The notes under the pieces are model-generated. The model was not told the origin of the DNA. It ran no database searches and was given only the letters and a program-made list of their open reading frames with translations. A stretch of DNA of 64,000 bases from Liquidambar formosana (Eukaryota > Streptophyta > Magnoliopsida > Saxifragales > Altingiaceae): the NCBI GenBank assembly GCA_039720395.1, contig CM077822.1, positions 25,373,578 to 25,437,577 on the forward strand, in the 5' to 3' direction. The number at the start of each line of letters is the position of its first letter. Position 1 is the stretch's first letter. Of this stretch, positions 10,950 through 21,176 are shown piece by piece. The position numbers were made by a program, and so were the translations under genes.

Positions 10950-12930
10950 ACCATCTAGCCCCGGGTGGCTAGCTGCCTGGGCCCAGGTGGCTAGCCGCCC
11001 AGGCCCTGGTGGTCTCTTGAGACCACTTTCCTATTTTCACTCTAACTCCTTGCTGAAGCGGACTCTTGCCTATTTTGACGTATTTGGGCTCTTTCGGATG
11101 AGTTTCCTTCTAATTTTTGGTAACTTCTGAGTTACTTAAGCCCCACGGGGGTCTCTAATAACCCTTGAATTAATTTCTAGGGTTTTAATCCCAGCTATTG
11201 GTTAATCCTAATTGAAGTCTATAAATACCCCCTATGCTTCAGCACAAGGGGGGCACTAGATGCATTAAAACTTGAGTGTTTGAGAAAGAATAAGCGAGAG
11301 AGACTTGAAGGAGAGCTAGAGGACTTGCTGTAGCCTTGGAGAACATTGATTCAAATCATCCACAAGTCAAGAGGAGAGTCTCTACAGCAGTAAGGAAGCT
11401 TCTTCTTAAGGTAACCTCACTCTTTATTCATGCTGAATATAGGTTTTTTTATAGAATAGGCTTATTGCATGTTAAAGGTAGCTTTTTTATCATGTATTAA
11501 CACTTTAGCTAGTTAATATACATGAAATACTTACTGTTTATCATGAGTTTAGCATGCTTTAAGGCTGTTCTATGTGTTTTTAAGCATGTTTGTGATTCTA
11601 GTGCTTCTGTTGTCCTTGTTTTAGAATAACGTCATTGCATGTTAAAGTTAGGATTTTTATCATGTTCTATTGCTTTAGTTAGTTAATATGCATGATTTTA
11701 GTTCTGTTTAATATGAGTTTAGCATGTTTAGAGTTTGTTTTGTGTGTTTTTAAGCATGTTTGTGAGTTTAGGGTTTTTTGTGTCCTTGTTTTAGGTTAGT
11801 TTCATACAGCATGTTAGTTTAGGTCTTTTTATTGATTTTCCTTCATAGTTGCTGTATATGTTTTACATATAGAGTAACTATGATATTTCTTGCATGCATG
11901 TTAGTTGATTTCTAGATTTGTTATGCATGGTATGGTATTAGGATTGCATTAGAGCTTATATTCATTCGTTGTCTTTGCTGTTAGCATGTTTAGTGGATGA
12001 TTTTAGGCCTTAGTACTATTCTGTCCAGATTTATATATCATTGTGTTTGCATGGTTTTGAGCATGTGTAATGGTGCAAATAGGTGTGGTAATTGTCCTAT
12101 GGCAAATAGGGCTGCCATTGCTTGAAATTGCTAATGCTTGGAGCTATTGCGCTCAGGTAAGTGGGTGTGAAGGTGCCCCAATTCACCTCCCTTCCTTAAC
12201 TCTTTCTCTTCTCCCTCTTTAGGGTTATTTCCTAATATGAGTTTATGGTATAATTAGAGGTTTCCTTGTTAAATAAAATTATGGGTTTTTTATCAAAGTT
12301 TCCATCTTGTGGTATTCTAAACTCAAACTTAGTTTATTCAATTCTCTTTCAAATAAGGAAACTTAGGGCTTTTACCATAGGTTTGTATTAGGATATAACC
12401 ATATTTCTAATCGAACTACGTGGACTTTGATCCATGTATTTCGTTGCATGGTACGTAGGCGCTCTTCGTGAGGCTCAAGTCCATTCTAGGATCCAAGTAT
12501 CCTAGGTTTTTTTGTATTTTATTTTCTTTTTCTATTTTTATTTGCTTATTATGCATGGATGGATGAATGGAATATATGATATGCATGCTGTCTTGTGATG
12601 ATATTTGCTGATTTTTGTATGGAAAAGACTTTAATTTAGCCCAAATAAACTGAGAGACTGAAAGGGTGACATGGGTGCCTATAGGCTTCGCCTAGAACCT
12701 TCCCATGTCATAACTTAGCCTCCAAATCCCCGATTTCTTTGGTTTCCAAAAGACTTGTTTTTGCCTTTCCTTTTTAAACATAGAGTCATTCAAATTGTTT
12801 TCTTAAAACAAAACTATTTTTAGGGTTTTCCTTGTTTCCTTTAAAAAATAAGGTAGCGACTCCTTTTGTTTTCCTCATTAGAGGACCATTTTCTTTTCAA
12901 CCCTTGTGGGCCCAATTTTCGGGGTTCACA

Positions 12931-13890
12931 CTTTCATATCTCACAAGCTCAAAAAGTTCTTTTTTAGAAGAAATCAAGGAAGGAGATTCAACAAGGGTGA
13001 CTCCTCCAAAAGAATTCCAAATAGAGGAGAGACCTCAAATAGAGAACCACAAGTGTGTTTTGAATGCAAGAAGCCCGGGCACATCAAGATAAATTGTCCC
13101 CAACTCAACAACAACTTCAACAAGATGAGTCACAACAACAACAACTTCAAGGACAATAGAAAATTCAAGAAGAAGGATTTCACCATCACTTGGGATGATG
13201 AAGCAAAAAATGATGAAGAAGATGAGGAGCTTTCTTGCGATCAAGAGGTTGCAAACTTTTGTCTCATGGCAAAAGAAGATGAGGTAATTGAACCTAATTC
13301 TATTGATTATCCTATAGAAGAACCTCCTACTTATGAAGAATTACAAGATGCTCTTGAAGACACTTTTCTTGAATTAAAAAGATTTTCTCACAAAAACAAT
13401 GATTTGAAAAAGAATATCTTATCTCTCCAATAAGAACTAAATGCTTTGAAAAATGAAAACTTAGAATTAAAAAAGCAAGATAGACTTACCTCTTACAATA
13501 TCTCAATCTAGTCTTGAAAGTGAAAATATTTCATTGAAAGAAAAGATAGAAGACTTGACTAATACCTTGCCTAAGTTCACCAATGGAAGGGATAACTTGG
13601 ATGAGATATTAACTAGTCAAAGATGGTGCTTTGACAAGGCCGGGATTGGTTATCAAGAACATGTTAAACAAAAATCCTATATTAATTTCTTTCCTAAACC
13701 TAAAGTTGCTAGCACACCTAAAATCTCTTGTACTTATTGTACTAAGGAAGGACATAACATCTACACTTGTAACATGAGAAGAAGACCTAAAGGTTTCACC
13801 AAGAAGGTGTGGATAGTTAAGGGAACCTCACCTCCTATGGCTATCCCCTATGGACCCAAGAAAGTATGGGTACCAAAAAAAGTTACTTGA
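12931..13890 (+). pseudogene. gag: Copia I gag, C-terminal nucleocapsid part
   Basis: Continues gag after LTR B with a basic stretch, then a CCHC zinc knuckle CFECKKPGHIKINC, an acidic spacer, a coiled-coil-like region (ALEDTFLELKRFSHKNNDLKK) and a second knuckle CTYCTKEGHNIYTC. Zinc knuckles bind the element RNA. Two knuckles with a long spacer suit a Sirevirus gag. Damage: TAA at 13431-13433 in place of glutamine, plus a one-base insertion near 13475 that shifts the frame. The gag frame ends in TGA near 13888, the same place as in Copia II. Confidence 0.9.
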
Positions 13891-13909
13891 ACTTGTTGTG
13901 TAGGTATGC

Positions 13910-14194
13910 TTGAAGTCTTCAAGCAATGAGAAATGGTTTCTTGATAGCGGTTGCTCAAGGCACATGACGGGTGATAGATTAAAATTCGTCTCTTTGAAGC
14001 CCAAGGATGGCGGCTACGTGACATTTGGAGACAATGCCAATGGTAAGATAATTGGCATTGGCAAGGTTGATAAGAATTCTTCTCTTTTTGTTGAAAATGT
14101 TTTATTAGTTGATGCTTTAAAGCATAATCTCCTTAGCATTAGTCAATTATGTGATAAAGATATAGAGTTACTTTTAAATCCAACAAATGCATAA
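13910..14194 (+). pseudogene. pol: Copia I aspartic protease
   Basis: WFLDSGCSRHMTG carries the DSG catalytic motif of the retropepsin-like protease that would cleave Gag-Pol, followed by VTFGD and HNLLSISQLCD, both typical of Copia proteases. It lies in a different frame (+1) from the gag end, as it also does in Copia II. A one-base deletion near 14160, relative to Copia II, ends the frame early at 14194, so protease and integrase are no longer joined. Reading starts just after a TAG in the pol frame. No good ATG is visible, so the boundary is approximate. Confidence 0.88.
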
Positions 14195-15699
14195 TTGAGG
14201 ATGATGATAAGACCCTATTTGTTGTATATAGGATTGGTAACATCTATGCTATAGAGTTCGAAGAAATCGCATTACAAAATGTACATTGTTTCTCCGCTTT
14301 AAATGAAAATCATTGGTTATGGTATAGAAGACTTGGACATGCTAGCATGGATTTGATTTCAAAACTTTCTAGCCATGAACTTGTAAGAGGTTTACCAAAA
14401 GCAAAAGTTTCAAAAGATGGAGTTTGTAGTGCATGCCAATTTGGAAAACAAACCAAGTCTTCTTTCAAAACAAAATCTCATATTTCAACTACTAGACCTT
14501 TGCAACTTATTCATATGGACTTATTTGGACCTATTGCTATTGCAAGCCTTGGAGGGAAGCATTATGCATTCATGATTGTTGATGATTGCTCTAGATATAC
14601 ATGGGTGTTCTTCCTTGCACAGAAAGATGAGACTCATGCTACATTTGTTGCATATTGTAGAAGAGTCCAAAATGAGAAAGGCTATACTATTACACATGTT
14701 AGGAGTGATAGGGGGAGCAAATTTGTCAATAAGGATATTGAACAGTATTGTGATGAGAATGGCTTTGATCACAATTTCTCCGCTCCTAGAACTCCTCAAC
14801 AAAATGGTGTTGTTGAAAGAAAGAATAGAACTCTTGAAGAAATATCTAGAACCATGCTTAATGAACATTCTTTACCTCAATATTTTTGGGCCGAGGCCAT
14901 TAATACCGCATGCTATGTTATGAACCGAGTGCTATTAAGATCTAAACTTGGTGAGACTCCTTATGAACTATGGAATGATAAGAAACCTAACATAGGTTAC
15001 TTTAAAGTTTTTGGTTGTAAATGCTTTATATTAAATGATAGAGATAAACTTTCTAAATTTGATTCTAAATTCGATGAAGGTGTATTTCTTGGATATTCCA
15101 TGAAGAGTAAAGCATATAGAATGTTTAACAAAAGAACTTTAACCGTTCAAGAATCTATGCATGTTGTATTTGATGAAACTAATCCTCTTGCTCCCAAGAG
15201 AAATGTGGATAATGATGATGTAGGTACAAGCTTGCAAGAACAAGTTGAGAACTTGAATCTTAATGACAAGCAAGATCCACGAGACAAAGGCAAAGAAAAG
15301 GAAGAAGATAAAGTCATTGAAATCAAGAAACCGGAAGAAGAAGTAGAAATTGAAGACACTCCACTTCATTCGGATGTCACCAAAACTTGGAAATTTGTGA
15401 GGAATAATCCTAAGGATCAAATCCTAGGTGAACCCTTACGTGGGGTAAGAACTCGTTCTTCTATGAGAAATATTTGTGATCATCTTGCATTTTTATCTCA
15501 AATTGAACCTAAAAATATAAATGAAACTGAAAGTGATGAATCTTGGATATTAGCTATGCAAGAAGAGCTTAACCAATTTGGAAGGAATAAGGTTTGGACC
15601 TTGGTTCCTAGACCACATGATCATGGTGTAATAGGCACCAAATGGGTCTATAGAAACAAGAAAGATGAATTGGGTACAATTGTTCGAAACAAGGCATGA
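14195..15699 (+). pseudogene. pol: Copia I integrase and start of reverse transcriptase
   Basis: In order: the gag-pre-integrase/zinc-binding region (LGHASMD...CSACQFGKQ); the integrase core with HMDLFGP, VRSDRG and NGVVERKNRT giving the D, D, E catalytic triad; FGCKCFILN and FLGYS of the C-terminal region; an acidic linker; then RT N-terminal motifs SWILAMQEEL and GTKWVYRNK. Integrase would join the cDNA to host DNA. The reading frame is open from about 14200 to a TGA at 15697-15699, where an arginine is expected. The N-terminal frame is cut off from protease by the upstream deletion. Confidence 0.92.
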
Positions 15700-16986
15700 T
15701 TAGTTGCCCAATGTTTCAATCAATAAGAAGGCATTGATTATGATGAGACTTATGCACCGGTGGCTAGGCTTGAAGCCATTAGGATGTTACTTGCATTTTC
15801 ATGCCATAAAGATTTCAAATTATTTCAAATGGATGTCAAGATTGCTTTTTTAAATGGTTTTATTGAGGAGGAAGTTTATGTTGAACAACCTCCTGGATTT
15901 GAAAATCATGAATTTCCAAACCACGTGTTCAAATTATCAAAAGCTTTATATGGTTTGAAACAAGCTCCTAGAGCTTAGTATGAAAGACTTAGTGGTTTTC
16001 TAATCAAAAATGGTTTTAAACGAGGAAAACTTGACACCACACTTTTCATCAAAACAATTGATAAAGACATGCTAATTATTCAAATATATGTTGATGATAT
16101 TATCTTTGGTTCTATTAATGAAAGTTTGTGTGAGGATTTTGCTAAAGTCATGCAAGAAGAATTTGAAATGAGCATGATGGGCGAGCTTAACTTCTTCTTT
16201 GGACTACAAATCAAGCAAACAAAGGAAGAAACCTTCTTAAATCAACCCAAATATGTCAAAGATTTAATCAAGAAGTATGGATTGGAAGATAGAAGGAATT
16301 TCGCCACTCCTATGAGCACATCCATCAAACTTGAGAAGGATGAGAAAGGTACATGCATGGATCAAAAGAAATACCGAGGTATGATTGGTAGTTTACTTTA
16401 TCTCACCGCAAGTAGACCGGATATCATGCTTGCCATTAAACGCATATTTAAATATCTTAGTAGCACAATTAATCTTGGCATATGGTATCCTAAGTTCACA
16501 TCATTTGACATGCTTAGTTATTCCGATGCGGACTTTGCCGGATGCAAAGATGGTCATAAAACCACAAGTGGGACTTGTCATTTCCTTGGACATTCCCTAG
16601 TTTCTTGGTTTAGCAAGAAACAAACTTCAATTGCTCTTTCTATAGCCGAGGTCGAATATTTAGTGGCCGGAAGTTGTTATGCACAAGTATTGTACATAAA
16701 ACAACAACTTGAGGACTTTGGATTGCATTATGATCACATTCCCATAAAATGCGATAATACAAGTGCAATTAATCTCACTGAGAACCCCATACAACATTCA
16801 CGCACTAAACACATTGAAATTAGACATCATTTTATAAGAGATCATGTTCAAAGAGGAGATGTTGAGATTGAGTTTATTGGTACAGAGCACCAACTAGCGG
16901 ATATCTTCACAAAACCTCTTCAAGAAGATAGGTTTAATTTCATTAAACGTGAATTGGGTATGTACTTGAGTGATGATGTGTGTTGA
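15700..16986 (+). pseudogene. pol: Copia I reverse transcriptase and RNase H
   Basis: Same frame as the integrase. RT motifs: MDVKIAFLNG, LYGLKQAPRA, the catalytic YVDD near 16088, and MSMMGELNFFFGLQIK, a stretch characteristic of Sireviruses. RNase H motifs: YSDADFAG, ALSIAEVEY, CDNTSAI and ADIFTKPL. In-frame stops lie at 15724-15726 (TAA for Gln) and 15976-15978 (TAG for Trp). After RPDIML the protein lacks about 22 residues present in Copia II, an in-frame deletion. The C-terminus GMYLSDDVC is natural-looking. The enzyme would make and trim cDNA in the particle. Confidence 0.92.
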
Positions 16987-17017
16987 TATTTAAAAAATTT
17001 TCAAAAATTTCGTTTCA

Positions 17018-17236
17018 GGATGTTTAAGACGTCTTATTTTAATTTTAGATGTCTTAAAGATTTTTCAGAAGTCTTAAAACTCCCTCAGACGTCTTAAAAT
17101 TTTAACAGATTTTGACTCTTTTATGGCTCTTTGGATTTTTTAAACACCTGTTTCAGATGTCTGAAATAGGTTGTCACGTCTGAAATCATTGGGCTAATTT
17201 TTCAAATCCCGTGGATTTCAGACGTCTGAATTTGGT
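17018..17236 (+). repeat. Palindrome cluster between pol and extra ORF of Copia I
   Basis: About eight imperfect copies of TTAAGACGTCTTAA / TTCAGACGTCTGAA in 220 bp. The same motif is clustered again in the LTRs. Palindromic repeats in non-coding regions are known for Sireviruses; this particular AGACGTCT core contains GACGTC, the centre of C-box-type bZIP sites. Confidence 0.75.
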
Positions 17237-17459
17237 ACAGTATATCACTTTTTGAGCCCTAATTTCTTCATAACGTCTCATTTCTTTTCGCAGGCTTTTC
17301 CTCTTCGGCTTCCTCCTCTTTAACTAACCATCACCACCTTCTCCAAACGACATACCTCTTCATGTTCCTCTTCTCCTACAAAATCCCCAACCCCCCATCA
17401 TTCCTCACATCCTCTTTCCTTCTTCTCTCTCTCTCTCGCGCTCAAACGAAACCCTCTCC

Positions 17460-17771
17460 ATGGTGAACTTGAAGAAGACTTCTTCTACTGCCGGTACCAA
17501 GAGAGACCATGATGGCGAACCCATTCCGCCTCCACCACTGTCTCAAACTCCGGAGACCCAAGATGAGGGATCCTCGAAAATCAAGAAACATTCCGCTGCT
17601 GGTATGAAGAAGGGAAAGGGACTTCGATCTTCTCGCGGTGCCAAAAAGCCCTCTTCCAGCATTGCTCCACCACCACCATCGCCTGTTCATGCTCCGCCAG
17701 GACACCCCGACTATGATTCCAGCAATGAACCGGATGAGGCCAAGACGATGGATAGAAATCAATACCATTGA
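17460..17771 (+). pseudogene. Truncated extra ORF of Copia I
   Basis: Open frame of 103 codons starting MVNLKKTSSTAGTKRDHDGE, rich in Pro, Ser and Lys, located about 470 bp after RNase H, where Sireviruses often carry an additional ORF. It has the position and low-complexity N-terminal character of the longer Copia II ORF at 47347-48569, but no conserved domain remains. The last ten or so codons run into LTR-like sequence (GATTTTGATGATAACAA near 17770), so a deletion has removed the rest of the ORF, the polypurine tract and the LTR start. Function unknown; a virus-envelope role cannot be supported. Confidence 0.6.
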
Positions 17772-18571
17772 TTTTGATGATAACAATGCATAAGATGGTA
17801 GTAAGTACTAATGGTTTGTGAACCCCAGAAAACGGCCCACAAGGGTTTGGTAAAAAATAATAGGAAAGACAACAACGAAAAGGAGTCACCACCTCATTTT
17901 TTAAGGAAAAGAGGAAAACCATAAAAATATTTTATTTTCTAAAACCATATGACTCCATTAAAGGAAAAGCAAAGTCTTTGAAACCAGAAAATTGGATTCG
18001 GGGGCTAAGTTACGACGTGGGAAGGTTCTGAGCAAAGCCCATAGGCACCCACCTCGCCCGAGTTGGTCTCTTAATTTGTTTGGGCTAATTTAAGATATTT
18101 TTCACTCAAATATCATTATATATCATCACAAGACAGCATGCATAACATATATCCCATCCATCCATCTCATCCATGCATAATCAAACAAATAAAACAAAGC
18201 AGAAAAAAAAAGAAAAGAAAAGAAAAGAACCTAGGATACTTGGATCCTAGAACGGACTTGAGCCTCAAAACGAGCGCCTACGTACCATGCAGCGAAATAC
18301 ATGGATCAAAGTCCACGTAGTTCGAAAAGAATAGGGTTAAATCCTAATAGAGAGTTATGGTAAACCTTAGGTTTCCTTCCATTGCGGCTTTCAAAGACAA
18401 ATGATTCTCAATCAAAATTCAGTAAAAGATATAAACTCTTTTTTGAAAAAAGGGGTGGAAAGAATCCTAGGATTTACCATATCCCTCTATTAGAGAATAA
18501 CCCTAAGAGGGAGAAGAGAAAAGAAAGAAAAGTAAAGAAAAGTGAATTAAGGCACTTCATACCCTACTTAC

Positions 18572-21176
18572 TGTCACACCCCATTTTTGCACCACCTTAC
18601 TAGGGCTCATCATTTCATGCATGTTTTTGTTTGGTTTTTGAGTCTAGTCACTTGCATTAGTTTTCTAGAGTCACAAGGACAATGGATATGAATTTTGGTT
18701 CAAATTGGAGTTGATCTTGAGGGATAATAAGAGCTTTTGTGACTTGAGGGGCATAATTGTCTTTTAAGTCCCAAACTTTTCATTTGACCTTGGAATGATC
18801 TCCAAATTGTCAATTGGAGTTCATATGGATGCATATGAGGTATTAAGTCCCGTGGCCCTGATGATGAGTTTAGTGTGATTATTTACGGATTATCCTTGAA
18901 GAATTAGTGCGAATCACAGCATGAGATTTTTGGTTAAAATGAAAAGAAAATCATTTTATTAAATTAGCCATTTTTATCATGACACTAACACGTGTACGTA
19001 TGTGACGAGTGTGTGTACGCACATACGATACATGTGCATGCGTGTTAGCGGTCAGTCTCCCAATTTTTATAAAAGACAATTTCCTTTTCCTATTCAGATT
19101 AGAAGTCTTTTATCATTATAAAATACCTTTTGATTATTCTCCAAGGAAACCTAGTCCAGGAAGGAAAGGGAAACTCCAGATTTCAGCTATAAATACTCTC
19201 TTAATGTCTTTAAACAAGGGGGAGGAGAAGAGAGTTTGGAGGGAGTGAAATTCGTCATAATTCAGCAGCAGATTTTCTGAAAACCAGCAGTCGTATTTTA
19301 ATCATAACTTTTTCATCCGAAGTCAGAATTTGATGAAATTGGTCTTGTTAGAAAGATAATTCAATTCTCTACAACTTTGTATTTCACAAGCTTTGTCCAA
19401 ATCCAACGTTTTCATACCCAAAAACGCGATTGAAGTTGCTGCTGCTGCAAAGTGACGAAAATCACTTTTCTTTTCTCTTGTTCTCTTTTTGTTTTCTATT
19501 TCTTTTCAAAGTTGAGTGAGTTTTGATCTCTTTGCTGTGATACCACTTTGACAAAGAGGAGGATTCGTGTTGGTTTGATTCACTCTAAAGACCTGAGGAG
19601 CCACGAACAATTGCATACAGCAGCAAGGAAGGCCCTTCCTAAGGTATTCTCCTTCTCTATTCAAGCTTAAACTAGGTTTTCATATGGGTTAGGCCTATTG
19701 CATGTTAAAGGTAACTTTTTTATCATGTATTAACACTCTAGCTAGTTAATATACATGGAATATCTATTGTTTATCTACTGTTTAGCATGCTTTAGGGCTG
19801 TCCTTTATGTTTCAATGCATAGTTATGATTCTTGTGCTTCTGTTTGTCCTTGTGCTAGGATTAGTGTCATTGCATGTTAGAGTTAGGATTTTCATCATGT
19901 TATATTGCTTTAGTTAGTTAATATGCATGATATAATTTCTGTTTAGTTTGGTTTTAGCATGATTAAAGTATGTTTTGTATGTTTTTAAGCATATTTGTGA
20001 GTTTAGGGTTTTAGAGTCATTGTTTCGTGTTTGTTTTCATATAGCATGATAAAGTAGACTTTTTTATTTGGTTTTTCTTCGTGTTTGCTGTATATGTTTT
20101 TCATATGGAGTAAACATGATAGTTTTGCATGCATGTTAGTATGTTTTAGGGTTTTTATGCATGATATGGTTCTAGGAATATGTTAGGACTTATTATTGTT
20201 CGCTGTTTTTGCTATTGGCATGCTTAGTGGATGATTTTAGGTCATAATACCATTCTGTTCAGATTTGCATGTTAGTGTTTTTGCATGGTTTTGAGCACTT
20301 GTAAGGGTGCAAATAGGTGTGGTATTTGTCCCATGGCAAATAGGGCTGCTTATGTCTGAAATAGCTAATGTTTGGAGTAATTGCGCTCAGGTAAGTGGGT
20401 GTGAAGGTGCCCCAATTCACCTTTCTTCTTAACTCATTCTCTTCTCCCTATCTAGGGTTAATTTTTAATATGATCCTATGGTTTAATCAAAGGTTTCCTT
20501 CATAAATAAAATTCTGGTTTTTATTAAAGTTTCCATTTTGTGGATTTCTTTCCTAAAATCAAACTTTCTATCATATTCAACTCTTTTGATCAAATAAGGA
20601 AACCTAGGGTTTTAACCATAGGTTTATATTAGGTCTTAACCCTAATTCTAATCGAACTACGTGGACTTTGATCCATGTATTTCGTTGCATGGTACGTAGG
20701 CGCTCTTCGTGAGGCTCAAGTCCGTTCTAGGATCCAAGCATCCTAGGTTTATTTTTGTTTTGTTTTCTTTTTTTATTTTTCTGTTTTTATGTGCTTATTA
20801 TGCATGGATGGATGAATGAAATATATGATATGCATGCAATTCTTGTGATGATATACTTGCTGATTTTTGTATGGAAAGATCTTGATTTAGCCCAAATGAA
20901 CTGAGAGACCGAAAGGGTGACATGGGTGCCTATAGGCTTTGCCTAGAACCTTCCCATGTCATAACTTAGCCTCCGAATCCCCGATTTCTTTGGTTTTCAA
21001 AAGATTGGTTTTTGCCTTTCCTTTTTTATGGAGTCATTCAAATTGTTTTCCTAAAACAAACTATTTTTAGGGTTTTCCTTGTTTCCTTTAAAAAATAAGG
21101 TGGCGACTCCTTTCCTTTTTTTTTTTCAAACCCATTTTCTTTCAATCCCTTGTGGGCCCAATTTCCGGGGTTCACA
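18572..21176 (+). mobile_element. LTR H: solo LTR with a different promoter region, inserted in G
   Basis: TGTCACACCCC...GGGGTTCACA, 2605 bp, exact duplication CTTAC at 18567-18571 and 21177-21181. The target is the (reverse) splice-donor motif of G. The first 275 bp match LTR B, then at about 18846 the sequence diverges until about 19640, after which it matches B again. The divergent block holds its own inverted repeat (18985-19048) and TATA-like TATAAATA near 19189. Splice donor GTAAGT at 20391-20396, double hairpin at 20919-20960, TGGCGACTCC at 21101-21110. Confidence 0.9.
18985..19048. repeat. Two-tier inverted repeat in H upstream of its TATA box
   Basis: CTAACACG (18985-18992) is complementary to CGTGTTAG (19041-19048), and CGTATGTG (18997-19004) to CACATACG (19020-19027). 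It sits where other family members have their GC-rich palindrome island. Confidence 0.7.

Larger units (their letters stand above)
4538..12930 (+). mobile_element. LTR B: solo LTR with two further LTRs nested inside
   Basis: Starts TGTCACACCCC and ends TTTTCGGGGTTCACA, with the exact 5-bp duplication CTTTC at 4533-4537 and 12931-12935 inside Copia I gag. Without the B' insertion it is about 2.7 kb. The LTR's own pieces are 4538-5259 and 10950-12930. Visible parts are a GC-rich palindrome island split by B' (to about 11010), TATAAATA at 11220-11227, a consensus splice donor CAG/GTAAGT at 12154-12162, a hairpin at 12432-12451, a second at about 12486-12505, and the double hairpin at 12668-12709. 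No coding region was found. Confidence 0.9.
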
